A stretch of 64,000 bases of DNA. It comes from Lingula anatina (taxonomy: Eukaryota > Brachiopoda > Lingulata > Lingulida > Lingulidae). The translations under genes and the position numbers were made by a program. Under the pieces are notes generated by a model. It did not search any database. It saw only the letters and a program-made list of their open reading frames with translations, and was not told the origin of the DNA. The first letter of the stretch is position 1. The number at the start of each line of letters is the position of its first letter. This document shows, piece by piece, positions 11,469 to 24,513 of the stretch. The stretch is from assembly GCF_001039355.2 (NCBI RefSeq), contig NW_019774625.1, forward strand, positions 579,064 through 643,063. The letters run 5' to 3'.

Positions 11469-13623
11469 ATCTCATCACAAAACACTAAGTCTAAGTAATC
11501 ATGCTATCTGCACAAAAGTGCTTCTAATGGGACTGGATTCCCTTGTGGACTTGGAAACATAATTTTTATCGCGCCATAATAAAGATAGTAGTGTTTTAAA
11601 ATGTAATTTTCCGTAGATTAAGAGCATAAATGAAAAACGCATAAGACTGTATTATTGCGCCTGGGGCGTATTTTTTTCGGTTTGAATTCGCTAAGGGTTT
11701 AATTTGTCAAAGAGGAACATGGAGTAATTGCATTATACAGCGCTGAATAGATTAGAGAAACTAATGATGTCGTGTAAATTGAATCAAGAACTAATCGAAT
11801 TCTGATGTGAATGTATCGAAAATGGAACATGAAGTTTTTTCTCACTGTGTCCACCGTGATACTGTGACAAAGGCTTTTGCAGCCAAACAATTTCTCTCGG
11901 GAGATTTGAACTTAAGTGGAAAACGAGGCAAGCCATCCGCTGGTGGAGACAATTTACAGTTCAGTTAAAGTTCTTTTTTGCCGCGGCACCACATCCGAAT
12001 ACTGTCCTGTGGTAACCATATTTAAACATCATACATAGTCATTCACAATACATATTATCATCTGTAATTTAGCGCCATTACAGGTAAGAATATATATAGA
12101 GAGAGAGAGTTGGTCAAAACACTGTGTACATGCGTTTTATGTTCGTGTGCGCAAGTGTGTGCGTTTGCGCATAACTTCTCGTTCGTTTCCATTGTGTTAA
12201 GCCTGTCTGTGCACTTGTAAGATACTACTGTGCTAATTATCAAATCTTTAGAACGTATGGCTAATTGATTTGCGTTTGGGCCTATACGCTGTGCAAGCTT
12301 TTTGCTCTTTCCGTCCATCTAGATTTATTGTAAGCATTATTATTATTATTCTTATTAGTAGTAGAAGTATAATTTTTGTGATTGTTGTCGTTGATGTAAT
12401 ATCAAACTCTTCTTTCTGTTTCTCTACTATACGAAAGAAAATAAATGTAACAAGACCACAAGCTTTTCCCTAGGGTAAACCAGTTCAGACGGGTCACTTC
12501 TTAGGTTTGTTTCAACATATTAATTCCGAAAACTTCCTCACTGTTTCGCGATATTTTCATGAGTAATGTTAGAAACTAGTGTGTTTCTCTAATAAAATCG
12601 CAAGACTTCATTTGCAGAGGTTACAGGTTCCTGAATTGATCACACTTCCTAACATTTGCCAGTCTGACATCGTTACCTATTTATGAATCACAAGGATGTG
12701 CATTTAATGTGCATTAAAAGCATTTGTAACTCAATTAGGGCGCAAATTAAATTAGTATTGGCTTAATCTTTCTAAAAGAATACGCGCATCGAGCAACGAT
12801 AAGGGATTAGGTTTAATGAATATAAAGTCGGTTTGCGATGTACGTGATGTACGTAGCACGGCTAATAATGCGGTTGGTAATAGTGTTGTTTGCCACGTAA
12901 CTGGTATTCTCTATCATACGGGATGAGGCAAGCTACTTAACATGACGTATGCAGCAACATGGGCTAAAGTTTGTTGAATTTTTATTTATTGATCGACTCA
13001 ATTTTCAACTCAAATAGAAAGACCGTTAAGTTTTTTTTTTTCGTTTTTGCTCTTAAGAAAAAGGGAAAACGGGAAGTAATCAAGTCAGTTTCTACCTGTG
13101 TGGTGTTTAGCACGACAGTCGTAGACAGGTCTAATTTCAGGTTTCCAATTCATGTATGCATAGACTCTATACATCTATGTGTATATGCTATCGGTGCGAC
13201 TTATATCTGTTACTGAATGCAAATATAAGGTTAAAGGCACCAGTGTCAGACCCCAAACTTACGTTCTTAGAAGTTCATGAACAGTGACAGTAAGAATGTT
13301 TTTGTAATTATTCCGTAGTATTGTAATTTTGTTTAAACTTGTTCGGAAACGATTCTAATGTTTTTGGAGGCACAGAAGAGAAAAAGCATTTGGCACGGAT
13401 TTTAGCAAGCATAAGGTTGAGGAAAAACCTGGAAACTAGCTACATCGCAATCAGAATATGAACTGCTTTCAATGGGTCTTAAAAGATACTCTTAAATGCA
13501 CTGAACACCTTATTTCCCTTTTACGATTGACAACTAGTTATTCTAGCTGAATGGTTTTTAGTATTTCCACGTATTGGAATCAATTGTTCTTATAACAATG
13601 TGTCAAAGTGAAATTAATGATAA

Positions 13624-13878
13624 CAGTGGCGGATTAAGAGGGGGGTTCAGGGGGTCCTGCCCCCCCCCCTTCGGTTTCTGAAAAATATATCACACCAATA
13701 TTCCCCTCTTGAAACTAGAATTTTTGTTTGCTCTCCAAAATACCAAAAATTTTTTGGGGCCTGCTACTTGAGCGGACCCCGAACCCCACACCAAAGGGGC
13801 GATGGTTGGCTTCGCATCCGAACCCTGGCGTTCCGGACCCCCCCCCCCCCCCTTCAAATAATCCTGGATCCGCCCCTG
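13624..13878. mobile_element. CAG..CTG MITE-like element, copy 1
   Basis: A 255-base element with imperfect terminal inverted repeats: left CAGTGGCGGATTAAG, right (reverse complement) CAGGGGCGGATCCAG. It is flanked by the direct repeat GATAA (13619-13623 and 13879-13883), which looks like a target-site duplication. The interior has two C runs and no coding capacity, so it is non-autonomous. The CAG ends recall hAT or CACTA-type transposons, but a 5-bp duplication does not match the usual 8 bp or 3 bp of those groups. A second, shorter relative lies at 41668-41834. Confidence 0.75.
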
Positions 13879-15666
13879 GATAAACCAGGGGCACTTTAAT
13901 ATGACGTAAACAAGAAATGTTCTTTGTTGTTTTATAATTATTTAAGTTAGCGAAACACCTTGCTTTTGTAGTTTTATCTTCTAAAATATAAAAATCTAAG
14001 CCATCTCATCTGGCATGCTTAATAACATGAATAAACCAATCATTTATTCACGTCAAAGTATAAAGTCTGTGACAAATAGTTGTATTTATGTGAAATTGTA
14101 GTTTCACCTTTGCGAAAGATAGAGGAAGGCAGTTAACAACTTTATGCAATTTCTCCCCATATAAGCTTGGCTAACAGTTGGTTTGAAGCGTTGGAATCCA
14201 TTTTATAAAGGGCTAATTTCACGTATTTTTTTACGATTAAGTCGGTTGTTGTCCTTTTTAATAACTCAACTACACAATGCAACATATATGGCATTGATAG
14301 GTGCTCTGTATGTCTGGAAATCTCTGAAACTGAAATCTGAAGAATCGCAGCACATTATGTATCTTTGAAGTGTTCATACTCATTTTCACTCATTTACGCC
14401 TGGTAACAGCGACTTCATATTTGTTATGGCATTCCCCTTTATAGCACGCATTATATTATTCCAAATCCGATATTTTATCGAAAAATAATTATCTCAGTGT
14501 CCGCTAAATGGAATGAAATAAAAAACATTTTGTATCTATGCCTTGGTTAAGAACAGTCCATGTAACCATTCTTTAATAAAAAATAAAAAAAGAATCAATT
14601 TTGCAGATAATTTCATGCATATTCATTAAAAATGTTGACAGCCTTCATCACTGCCAATAAAACTTAAGCAATTGATTTCCAAGTTCACATATTAAAAGTT
14701 TCTGTAGAACGTTGCACAGTTGTACCGATGACAAAAGTGAGATTAAAAAATGACAAAGTAGCAGTAACCCACCTCTTTTTCTGTCATTTGCTCACAATCA
14801 AGGAAGGGCAAAATACCGATAGCTTAAATATATCAACAATATACGTTAAAAGAAACAATGTCTACACAAAATAAAATAGTTATCAAATGGTGTCATTTAC
14901 CTTGCTTTTACGTAGTGCGTCGAAAAACGTCGATCTCAAGATTCCAACACACGTTCAAACTGCACTCGATCTTAACCGTGGTGTTGTCGTGTCTGAGGCT
15001 TGACTGCGATTCACTCTCGTTCCCTGGCGGACCTCCATAAAATATCCATAATATCAAAGTTCAACCAATTCAATTAGTAGTTATTTGATTTTATGCCACT
15101 TGTCCTCCAATAAGATTTAATTTGGATGCATAATAAAAGTAGAAAATTGGTTTACACGGGACATCCTTCGATCTACATAATTACACATCAATGCAAGCGG
15201 TGGTAAAATGGAATTTTCAGCATGGCTTGGTGATAAAAAACAGAGCATGTCATGTAATGCGAACTTGCGCATGAGCCCACACCCGCTCTTCACAACTGAT
15301 TTACTTGGCGAATATATGTGTAGGTTTTATAAATATATTCTAAAAGTTCCAGACTGAACTTTTAATGTGTTATTCATTCTATGTTAAGAAGTTGAGAAAA
15401 AAATTCCTTAAAATTGTTTGTGCAAATGTAATGTTAAAATGACGCAATCCCTTCAAGGGACACCTTACTTGAGTCATTTTTGCATGCCTTTTTAAGAAAA
15501 TTTGTGTGTGATCTTTATTATTTATTTGTTTATTTTTATTTTTTATACAAAATTCCCACTTATATGCACTATGGAAATCTAGGAAGCTTTGCAATTCTTT
15601 ATATTTTTTATTTATTTATTCATTTATTTTTTCGAGGGGGGCGTTCCAACACACCGTGTACGTATT

Positions 15667-15700
<34 letters not shown>

Positions 15701-15713
15701 AAGAGAGAGAGAG
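15667..15713. repeat. (GA)n microsatellite with interruptions
   Basis: About 23 GA units with two AA interruptions. Confidence 0.95.
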
Positions 15714-16072
15714 CTTTCAAATTGTCATAGGTTGAGCAAATATCCTCAATTTTTGATTTCACACAAACACATACCACACAGTGCGCCAGATGAAATGCAG
15801 TGTTGGAATGATTTGATATGTATTGCAGTAGGTGAGAATTTTTTTCCAGCTCGCTCTATCGATCTTTCTCCTTCACTTTTTTTACTTTTGTTATTGGTTA
15901 ATACTCTCCAATTATCGAACACTACCGTCTCTTCCCACCAAAAGAAAGTATACCGATTTGTTTAAATGCTTCAAATTTAACTTTTATTATAAAACAGTTT
16001 TTACGAAAATACTTTTTGGTTTTAGCCATTTCAAATGTCAAGTTTGATTAAATGCAATCCAATGTATCCAGC

Positions 16073-16148
16073 CATTTTTTATTTATTTTATTTATTTATT
16101 TATTTTATTTATCTATTTTAATTTATTTTATTTTATTTATTTACTTTT
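16073..16148. repeat. (ATTT)n-rich tract
   Basis: Degenerate ATTT/ATTTT units over about 75 bases, in the 5' flank of the espin gene. Confidence 0.85.
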
Positions 16149-17031
16149 TTTGCTCTGATTACAGGAGCATGGCAAAAATCTAAGCAATTGGAAGGAAGTT
16201 TCGTCTCAAAACTTTTTCAATAAAGTGTATTTGTAAAAGGAGACCATCGCTTGACTTTGAAATGAAAAACAGGTTGATGACTAATGTCAGTTCATCCTAC
16301 TTAACACATGAGTATAGGTTTGAAGTAGGAATTGAATCGAAAAATCTTTACATATTCATGTACTAGTAGTGGAGTTTTTGGAGCATCTTCTGTCTCCTGT
16401 TTAATACATCGTTTATGCACATGTAGAATTACAGAATCTAGTTTACGAATACATTTTATTCCAGAGAGAGCAAAACTACATTCAGAAAAACGCTCATCGG
16501 GTAAACTTCTTATTGTTATACATTAGATGTAACAACTTCAGTTTTACTTTTCATAATTTTGATTGTGAAACATGCAAGTCAAATTTGAGTCTAACCGTCA
16601 AATATTACGGCCATTGTCGGCAGTTATGATCCCTTATAGAAAACAAACGACCCGAACACGTCAATAAAGTAAACACATCGAACCGTGCAGCCTAGTTCTA
16701 TTATATTGTGTTCTTTTGTGTAAGTTTACCAACTGCACACACATAGACTGGGTCTAAGCCAGGCACACACCCAACAGTATACACACGTCAAATTCTCGAC
16801 CTAAATTCTCGTCCCTACAGGTGAATCAGTAACGGATATTCGCAGCTGGTAAAGTATACCTTATATTTAATTTGAAATTCTAGGGAAAAGATCTAAATAT
16901 CACAGCATACATGCAGAATTTAAAAGGGGGGGATAAGGCATTGATCTTGCTGGACTTGTCGAAAGAGGTGTATGTATGAACTAGGCGTGGCCTTCTTGTT
17001 GTTTTAGTGATTAGGTGTTATTACGTTGCAG

Positions 17032-17080
17032 GTACCAGTGAACTTCGGGATGCGCGGATGAACACAGCACAGTTGTCAAA
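17032..17080 (+). promoter_or_regulatory. Espin 5' UTR exon start with short uORFs
   Basis: A splice-acceptor-like TTACGTTGCAG ends at 17031, so the coding exon probably has an upstream non-coding first exon. Two upstream ATGs occur before the chosen start: a four-codon ORF ending in TGA and one overlapping the start in another frame. They could lower translation. Confidence 0.45.
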
Positions 17081-18534
17081 ATGCCAGCGGTAGATGTGAT
17101 AGATCCGGGACACCCGGCAGAAATAAATACGAAGACTGTCACGACCGACAACTATGTAACTAACATCACGGTGGGCCAACAAAACGGCGCCCAAGAAACA
17201 AGTCCTAATGGACTCCAAAAGAAGGTGTCATTCGTTGAGGGCCCGGCCAGCGTTATACCTACTAGTGAAAACCCAATAAAAGACTCGGAAAACAACGACG
17301 TGTTGTCCCCAGAAGATCATGAGACGTCGCAACTGTCAGAGGGGTATGGGAGCACGGGCAGTTACCAGTCATCCCCAGGGTCACAGCCCTCTTTTGGGAC
17401 AAGTACCAAAACGGAAGAGGAAGCAGACGATAGTTTGGAGAACGGCAGGCCCGACATTCCAATATTTTCAAGTTCCTTTGATTTTTCAAAAGTTGCCAAT
17501 ATTGACAAGCCGGGGTTATTTAAAGCGACGTCAGAGCCCCGAGATAGCCCAACGGCGGAGTCTACAGTAATGAAGTCTGAGAGTCACCCTGAGGCTCACC
17601 CCGCCAGAGATGCAATACTAAGCGGAGACTTGGTTCAGCTCAAGGGGATTATGTCGCAGAGGCAGTTTAGTCTAGTGGACAAACAGGGTAACACAGCACT
17701 TCACCTCTGCGCCAAGCTCGGGCAGATCAACTTCTTAAAGTAAGAGCCTTTCCATTTACCCTGTAAATACAGCTCGGTTTACAATGTGGATTTTCAATAT
17801 GAGAGTATAACTGGATAAATTCATCGGGGACGCGGGTAAAATTATTATCTGACCACACGGTGCGCAAGTAGTCGGTTACAAAATTATTGTATCGCCCATC
17901 CTTTAATTTTGAATACTATTTTAGAAGCCCCCGATATCAGATTGTAGATGATATTTGTAAATTAAATAAATCAAACACTTCCATAAGATACTCATAAAAA
18001 GTTAAACAAATCAACCAGGGACACATTCTTTTATTCGGATTTTTTACTATATCACTTCAATATCTGTTATTGAGAAATACAATTTTAATATACATAGTGT
18101 AGAGGAAAGTTATTAAAAAACTTCAGATTCTTCTTTAAAGCTGGCATAAGCGACTAAAGTCTATTTACTACAACGCAATCACTTTGGCAAACAATACAAA
18201 CGTTCTCTTTTTTCCATTCTTTCTTGGTAAAAAATATTACGTATTAAATTTTACGCGTTATTGAAGTAACCCTGCATGATATTTTAAGTTTTGCAATATT
18301 CATTCAATTGAATGAAAATTTTGATTTATACTTTTTCAGGTGGTTATTGAATAATAGTCACATTCCTCTGGGTGCCAAGAATGAACGAGGAGAAACATGC
18401 CTTCATAAAGCAGCTAGGTTTGGACATTTTAAGACACTGAAGAACATAATCCAGTACAAGAGAGATCGGCGCTTAGATCTGGTGTGTGACCGGGATGCAC
18501 TGGGACTCACTGTCCTGCACTTAGCAACAATTAT

Positions 18535-18575
<41 letters not shown>

Positions 18576-21500
18576 TTCAAAAGTGCTTGACGCACGACAA
18601 ATGATCGAAATACTTTTGGTCCAACCTTATAAATTATCTAAAATGTCGTGGATATCCTATGACTTTTAGTGTTTTGATAAAATACTGGACTGTTAGCATT
18701 TTAGTTCGTTATTAATCGCATATTGCCTAAGCTGACCATCATATCAACTAACCATACCACGCCCACACAGAAACTTATGTACATTTCACATTTAAGCCAC
18801 ACCTTATTGCGAAACAGAAGGTCTAACGCAAACATCATTATTTAAATACGACCTGTTGTTATTTATTTATTAGGACATGCACCGATGGTCGAGTGGCTTT
18901 CAGACAAATTTGGAAGAATGTTGGGTATGATGAAAGCTAATAACGGGGCCTTGGCTATACACATAGCGGCTGCAAGAGGTGAGTAATATTGCAATTTTGT
19001 GTTATAACACGTATATAAGTGTGTGTCTTTGACCCCATTCCCAGAGATTAGATCGATCCAACTAGATCGACCTAACTCCCTGGGGGTTCACGCTAAATAG
19101 CTGTCAGCCGAGCGGGCACGAAAGTTAATTTTACCCCCTTCCAGCTTGTAGTAGGCGGGACGGACATTTAAGCCGGATTATCTGACAGTAATCTAGTGAG
19201 ACTCTCCACAGGAATAGATCGATCTAAAATCTATGGGAATGCGCCCTTTGTTTATGAACGATATTCTTCTAATTACAAGAGAACTAATCAAAATTTTATC
19301 AGAATCCTTTTTCGTTAACCAGGTGATTTGCCCTGCACACAGGCGCTTGCAAAAATTGGGAAACACGCTGTCAATGCACAGGATAACTTTGGTAAGAGTA
19401 CCCTCTTGTTGATTAATTAAGTCTTTTGCTTTTGTATTCTATTTTGAATGGATGTGTGCATTACAGTCAGAGAATGAGGAGAATATTACAAACCAGTATA
19501 AATTAAATAACAACATATGGTTCCTGGTGAATACTAAGATCTGGAAGCCACTTAACTAAATGCAAAGTAAAACATTCACAGTTGAATTTGGGGGGGAGCC
19601 GCAATCACGTTCAAATAAAGTCATGGTAAGACGTAATTTTAATTTTAAATGATTACTTAACATGTGTTTTGTTGCTCTTATGTAAACCAGGGGCCACACC
19701 AATGTATTATGCCGCACAAGAGGGCCATCTGTCCTGCTTGCAACACTTGGTCAATCACCATGGAGACGTTCGGACACTGACCAAAGCAAAGATGACCCTT
19801 CTTCATGCGGCAGCCCAGAGCGGACATATCGAGACAGTCAAATACCTTGTCCAGAAAATGGGACAGAGGGCGCTGCTGTCTCAGGCACAGGACGGCGCCA
19901 CGCCCTTTCACTTCGCTGCCGGTAAATATCTTTAAAATTCTCTTAATACGGTTTAAGTATACTTGCTGTTTAAGCCAATGAATGTTTTTTCATGGAAAAT
20001 CAAAGAAATGAAACTTTTTTTTTACATTTCAAAGTCTGTCTTTTAGGGAACCAGCTTTCTTGAGGTGAAATCCCAAACTTGCACTAGAAACTGGACTATA
20101 AAACTTTATCAAATAAGTCGGAGAGTGACATGTATGATATTGATATAAATGTTACCACATTACAAGCCTTTTATTCATACTGTAGCCCAGAATCACGTAG
20201 AGATTCTCCGTACATTGCTGGCCATGAAGATCCCTCAGCAGGCCGTGGCCATGTCCAGTGTGTGGCTAGTGGACGTGACCGGAGGGACGCCCGCTCACGA
20301 CGCAGCAGAACACGGGCATGTGGAGGCCCTGAAAGTACTGATAGACGCCGGGATCGACATACATATCAAGGACAATGTGAGTAGGTCTATAAATTAAGAT
20401 AGAAAAAAGAAAAAAGAAAGGTGTTGATAAAGAAAATGAACCCTATTACTCATGTTTTAATTTCTATGTGCTTTCTTCTTGTGTATGACTATGTGTCACG
20501 GGCGCCTGTATGTGTGCGAGCGGCTATAGAGTTAATGTCCATATATTTGTACAGGCCAATTAATAAGTGATATAATGTATGCACAAATATTTATTATAAA
20601 CGCGCGTGTTAGCTGAACATCAAAATTAACTTTTATTTATTGATATCAATAGGATGGTGACAGTCCCTATATCCTGGCTATACAAAGTAGTAACCCAGAG
20701 TGTGGGATGTTCGCCCGTTCATTGACTGGTGGAGTAATATTGGATGAGAAAGAACTGGAGAAGACCAGAGGTACGATAATACGCTGTGTTAGGTGTGACA
20801 GGTTGCGTTTTTGAAAGGTCTCCATGCTTGTTCTTGAAGATTTTGTCACACAACGAAAGGTTTCGTCTCAAACATTAACTTTGATTTTTCCCATCATGCA
20901 TCTTTGTAAAAGGTACATGTATATTGGAAATATAAAATTATCTCGAGCGCTAAAATTTGTAATTTTACTGTTTCTCTTGACCTTTTGATTTCAGGTTATA
21001 TAAATGAGAAAGACCCCACAATCTTAGATGTTCATGCAATGTCAAATGAGGAAGCCTTGAAGTTCAAGATGAATGCACATGGTTCAGAAGATCATCCAGA
21101 ACAAAAGCATAAACAAGAAAAGGTATCATTGTCTAAACGATTAAAAGTTAAATGCATTTTATTTATTTCACCTATATTATTACAACATTATTCTCTGCAT
21201 AAATTATAAATGTATTAATTGACATACAATTACGTGTTTGGGCACAATCACAATAATGTTGGTACTTAGTTCCTAGTTACTTTTTTATTACTTCCTTTAT
21301 CAGTGTATTTTTACTACAGATGCAAAGAGGCAAAACTAGAAACAGACTGGCGGTATACATTATAATATGACTAATTATTATGACAAGCTAAATAGATGTT
21401 TTGGTATAGCCATGTGTATAGTGCAAAACGAGTTACACCAATAAGTAAATTTGCAAAAATATAGAAAGCGAAGACATAAATAAGTACGATATCTGTTTCG

Positions 21501-24500
21501 AATTAAGGTGAATAGATACAGTAATAACTTATACTACTTATTAAGTATACCGCAAATTGAACTGTGGAATACAGGTTAGTACATGTACACAGTGTGAATT
21601 ACACTAGAAAATTGTCTATAAGAATTGCTCTCTTTATAATCTAGCACAAGAAACAAAAAGATAAGCACAAGTCAGACAACCACGAGGAAGACCTACCAGA
21701 CCCAGTGCTGCAGGGGGAGTTTATCTTAAAGGAGCCAGAGCCTGAATATCATGCCTCCTTCCTACCGCGGCTGGAAAGAGCCACACCGGGAGTCAGCCCA
21801 TTTTTATACCTGCAAAAAAATCGTAAGTACCACAGATATACGAGTACTTAAATATAGTATTGAATTATTATCATATATTATCAATATTATTTGATTTAAC
21901 ATCGTTTTTCTGACTTTCCACTTACCAAATTTATTTCATAATATCTGTTTCGAAATTTAAATATTAAATTGTATAAAAATATAATTCGAGTTATTTTTTG
22001 TTTAATTTCACAACTCAATTCGACTATTTTTGTTTGGAAACCTCTAAATTCTGTTTCTGTTACGTTAATACATCGAAAGCTCGTCGATAACTTGCAGGTA
22101 TATACTAAAGCATTACGGTATGAAAATTGCAGTACATTTTTCTGTCCCAGGTCCAACACCTATTGCCCTCCCATATCAAAACGAAGATGCACCCGTGCTT
22201 ACACAGCAGAGGGAATCTGACGACGAATTAGACGTAAGCGATCTAAACAGGTAAGAGTTCTTTTTTAGACGCGTCTTTATATTAGTCCTATTATAACTAA
22301 GGATCGTATATCCCTTGCCCCGGTCATCTCCATCCCCAGTAAACGATATTGAATAATACATGGATAACATGATGGAAATAAATTTCTCTAAAGTATATCA
22401 AATAGTGACAATACCAAAAACTCTTGAATTAAAGTTCTCATAGTTGAGTACTTATTTTTTACCATAATTGCAGTCTAAAAACACCCATGAAGATCATCCA
22501 GGAGTCGCAGGGGTTTTCAAGCAGTACTAGAGTGACGACAGTGTCAGCAACAAACGGACCGTCTCCATCCACTTCACCAACCGGATTACTATCCATTTCT
22601 CCAACCGGATCTCCAGACGCGGTGTCTTTTCGGCCAAGTGAATTACAGACTGCCGCACTGAGCTCACAGATGACTGGACTTCTACCTGCTGTCAGTGCGT
22701 TTCCTTCAACTCAACCTGATAGTCCCAAGTCTGATGTATCGTTAGAAATTCGACCACAGAGTGATGCAGCAACTTGCGTCGTTATTTCGTACCCACAAGA
22801 GGACAGTGCAGTGCCGAGCGGCGGAACCAACCGACCACGCCCTATTGTTACGTTTAAGGACAATAATAACGTACCTCTTGGGGTTAATACTTCATCAGCG
22901 TCCTCCGCCATAGCATCTCCAGTGACTATGACGGCAGGATCCCCAGGACCTACAGTAACCAGAACTGAGTCGAAAGACATAAAACTTTCCACGGTCCCAT
23001 CTCCTGAAACAGGCGAGACTACATCCACAACTGTGGCAATAACTGAGACTAAGATCGTATCTCCTAAAACCAGTGGGTCTCCTGTATCGACAACTTTGTC
23101 TGTAGAATCAACAGAATTGAAGCAACTAAAGACAGCTTCTCCAGATTTAAAACCACGGCAACTTTCGCTGGCAGTATCAACGGCGGCTACGGAAACACGG
23201 ACGCGGTCTAAAGGCATTCCTCCACCCGTGTTACCTAAGCCAAAAAGTCCACGTTCTCCGACGCCAAGCCCGGGTGGGCCGACGAGCCCCCCTACCCCTC
23301 CACCCCCTTCTTGGACACCACCTCCACCTCCTTTGGGAATTGCTGTTCATCGGGGTGAGTCAAGTTCATCATCTGCAGCAGTGTCTGTCACAACATCAGT
23401 CCCGCCACCACCACCACCTCCACCTCCGCCTCCGCCTCCAACAGTGCCATTAACTGTAGTCCATCCTCCTGTACCCAGTCACATGGACCCAGCGGAAGAG
23501 ACCTATCTTAAGACAGCCGTGGAGGAGCTACGGGAAGGCACAGTCAGTCCCGCGCCATTGTTGGCACCCAATGTCGACCCAGCACGTCCCGAGTCCGTGT
23601 CTCCTGCCAGTCGAATAACCCAAGATGCGAAGTCTGTACTGAAACAAATACCGAACCGAGATGTAGATGATGTGGATGCAATGAATAGTAGCAGTACACA
23701 TTTTGACTACAGTGCTTATCAGAGAGCGCTTCTTCGACGTAAAACAGTTGGGCAGCTGCAACCCGTGAAACCGGTTAGCCTGGTGGCAGATATGAGGAAG
23801 AAATTAGAAGAAACTCTTTTCAGAAAAACGAGAGGAAGTGATAATAACGTAACCCAACCGCCACCAATAGCAACGCAACAGGTTGCAGTTGTAAATGTGG
23901 CCCCAGGTGTCCCTCCTCCGCCGCCACCGCCGCCACCGCCGCCGCCGCCACCGCCACCGCCACCACCGCCACCGCTGCCACATATGAATTTAGAAGTCTC
24001 GAACGACATTCAGTACAATGAAGGTAAGATTTATTTGACATCGTGTTTTACTTCTTATTAAAAAAGTGTTGGCATTATCTATTCTTCCTTTAAATAATGG
24101 GTAGTTTTACAAGTAAAAGGCTCGTATATGCTCTGCACCGTATCTTTTTACGTCTTGGTTGTTCAGTGTTTGAATTAATATTTAGCTCCACTTTTAAATT
24201 TTTCAACCGCTTTAAAAGAATACAATTGATTTTTACTCTTTAACCAAAATAGTTTTGAGGGTTATAATTACATTTCAATATTTCCTCATTTACGGATAAC
24301 TTTTATAATCTTATTAAAATCACGTCACCAATTATAAGTCATTTTATCATTTCTTTGGTTTTTACTCTATAAATTTATTTATTTATTCATTTTTTTTCAG
24401 AAGATTTCCGAAACATGCAAATGGCTTTACAAATGCGGATGAACCAGTCTGCGCAGCATTTGCCGAATTTTCCCATATCTGATACATCCTTTCGTGCCGG

Positions 24501-24513
24501 CGGATTTTACTAA
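17081..24513 (+). CDS. ESPN: Espin-family ankyrin-repeat actin-bundling protein
   Basis: Espins cross-link parallel actin filaments in microvilli and stereocilia. Twelve exons: 17081-17739, 18340-18536, 18874-18978, 19323-19391, 19691-19921, 20186-20376, 20653-20770, 20995-21122, 21645-21822, 22151-22250, 22474-24023 and 24401-24513. They total 3639 bases (1212 codons plus stop), all phases consistent. A polar N-terminus (1-195) precedes about eight or nine ankyrin repeats (about 199-500) with espin-like signatures such as FGATPMYYAAQEGHL, LLHAAAQSGH and GGTPAHDAAEHGH. A Ser/Thr/Pro-rich region follows with proline runs at 23413-23450 and 23925-23978. Between them lie EETYLKTAVEELRE, like the espin segment after its first proline run, and LVADMRKKLEETLFRK, possibly WH2-like. 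The last exon ends in RAGGFY. I do not see the vertebrate C-terminal actin-bundling module (WRRDLLRKK ... WQRQVILKK) clearly, so an alternative 3' end or divergence is possible. The N-terminal extension and length exceed human espin (about 850 residues). The start is the first in-frame ATG, in AAAATGCC context. Confidence 0.9.
18543..18574. repeat. Poly-T run just inside espin intron 2
   Basis: Thirty-two T residues starting six bases after the exon 2 donor GTAAGA. Confidence 0.9.
19028..19250. mobile_element. GATCGATC palindromic MITE-like element, copy A
   Basis: Lies in espin intron 3. The left end GACCCCATTCCCAGAGAT and right end (reverse complement) GGGCGCATTCCCATAGAT form an inverted repeat, with AGATCGATC words just inside both ends. 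The core reads CCCTGGGGGTTCACGCTAAAT. The same core, inverted, occurs in copy C (48040-48272), and the ends match copy B (44572-44820). No coding capacity. Exact borders and any target duplication could not be fixed. Confidence 0.8.
23413..23450 (+). repeat. CCN repeat coding the first long proline run of espin
   Basis: An in-frame CCA/CCT/CCG tract giving about 12 consecutive prolines. Mixed codons suggest selection for the peptide rather than simple slippage. Confidence 0.9.
23910..23978 (+). repeat. CCN repeat coding the second long proline run of espin
   Basis: About 20 consecutive proline codons, mostly CCG/CCA, a profilin/SH3-ligand type sequence typical of espins. The minus-strand poly-Gly ORF here is a shadow. 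Confidence 0.9.

Larger units (their letters stand above)
11152..17031. other. Intergenic between divergent DRGX and espin genes
   Basis: About 5.9 kb without a convincing exon on either strand. It should carry the upstream regulatory DNA of both genes, which diverge from it. Visible contents: a GACA-type tetranucleotide repeat (11436-11468), an AT-rich stretch rich in ATTA/TAATTAG words (about 12.65-12.80 kb), a CAG..CTG MITE-like element (13624-13878), a GA microsatellite (15667-15713) and an ATTT-rich tract (16073-16148). CpG is common. The small ORFs in this region have no family features. Confidence 0.6.

Noticed and set aside
22711-23217. 168-codon minus-strand ORF opposite espin exon 11
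   Set aside because: Lies wholly antisense to a strongly supported Ser/Thr/Pro-rich exon; a shadow of its codon bias.
23719-24041. Minus-strand poly-Gly and poly-Ala ORFs
   Set aside because: They are the reverse reading of the espin CCN proline repeat.
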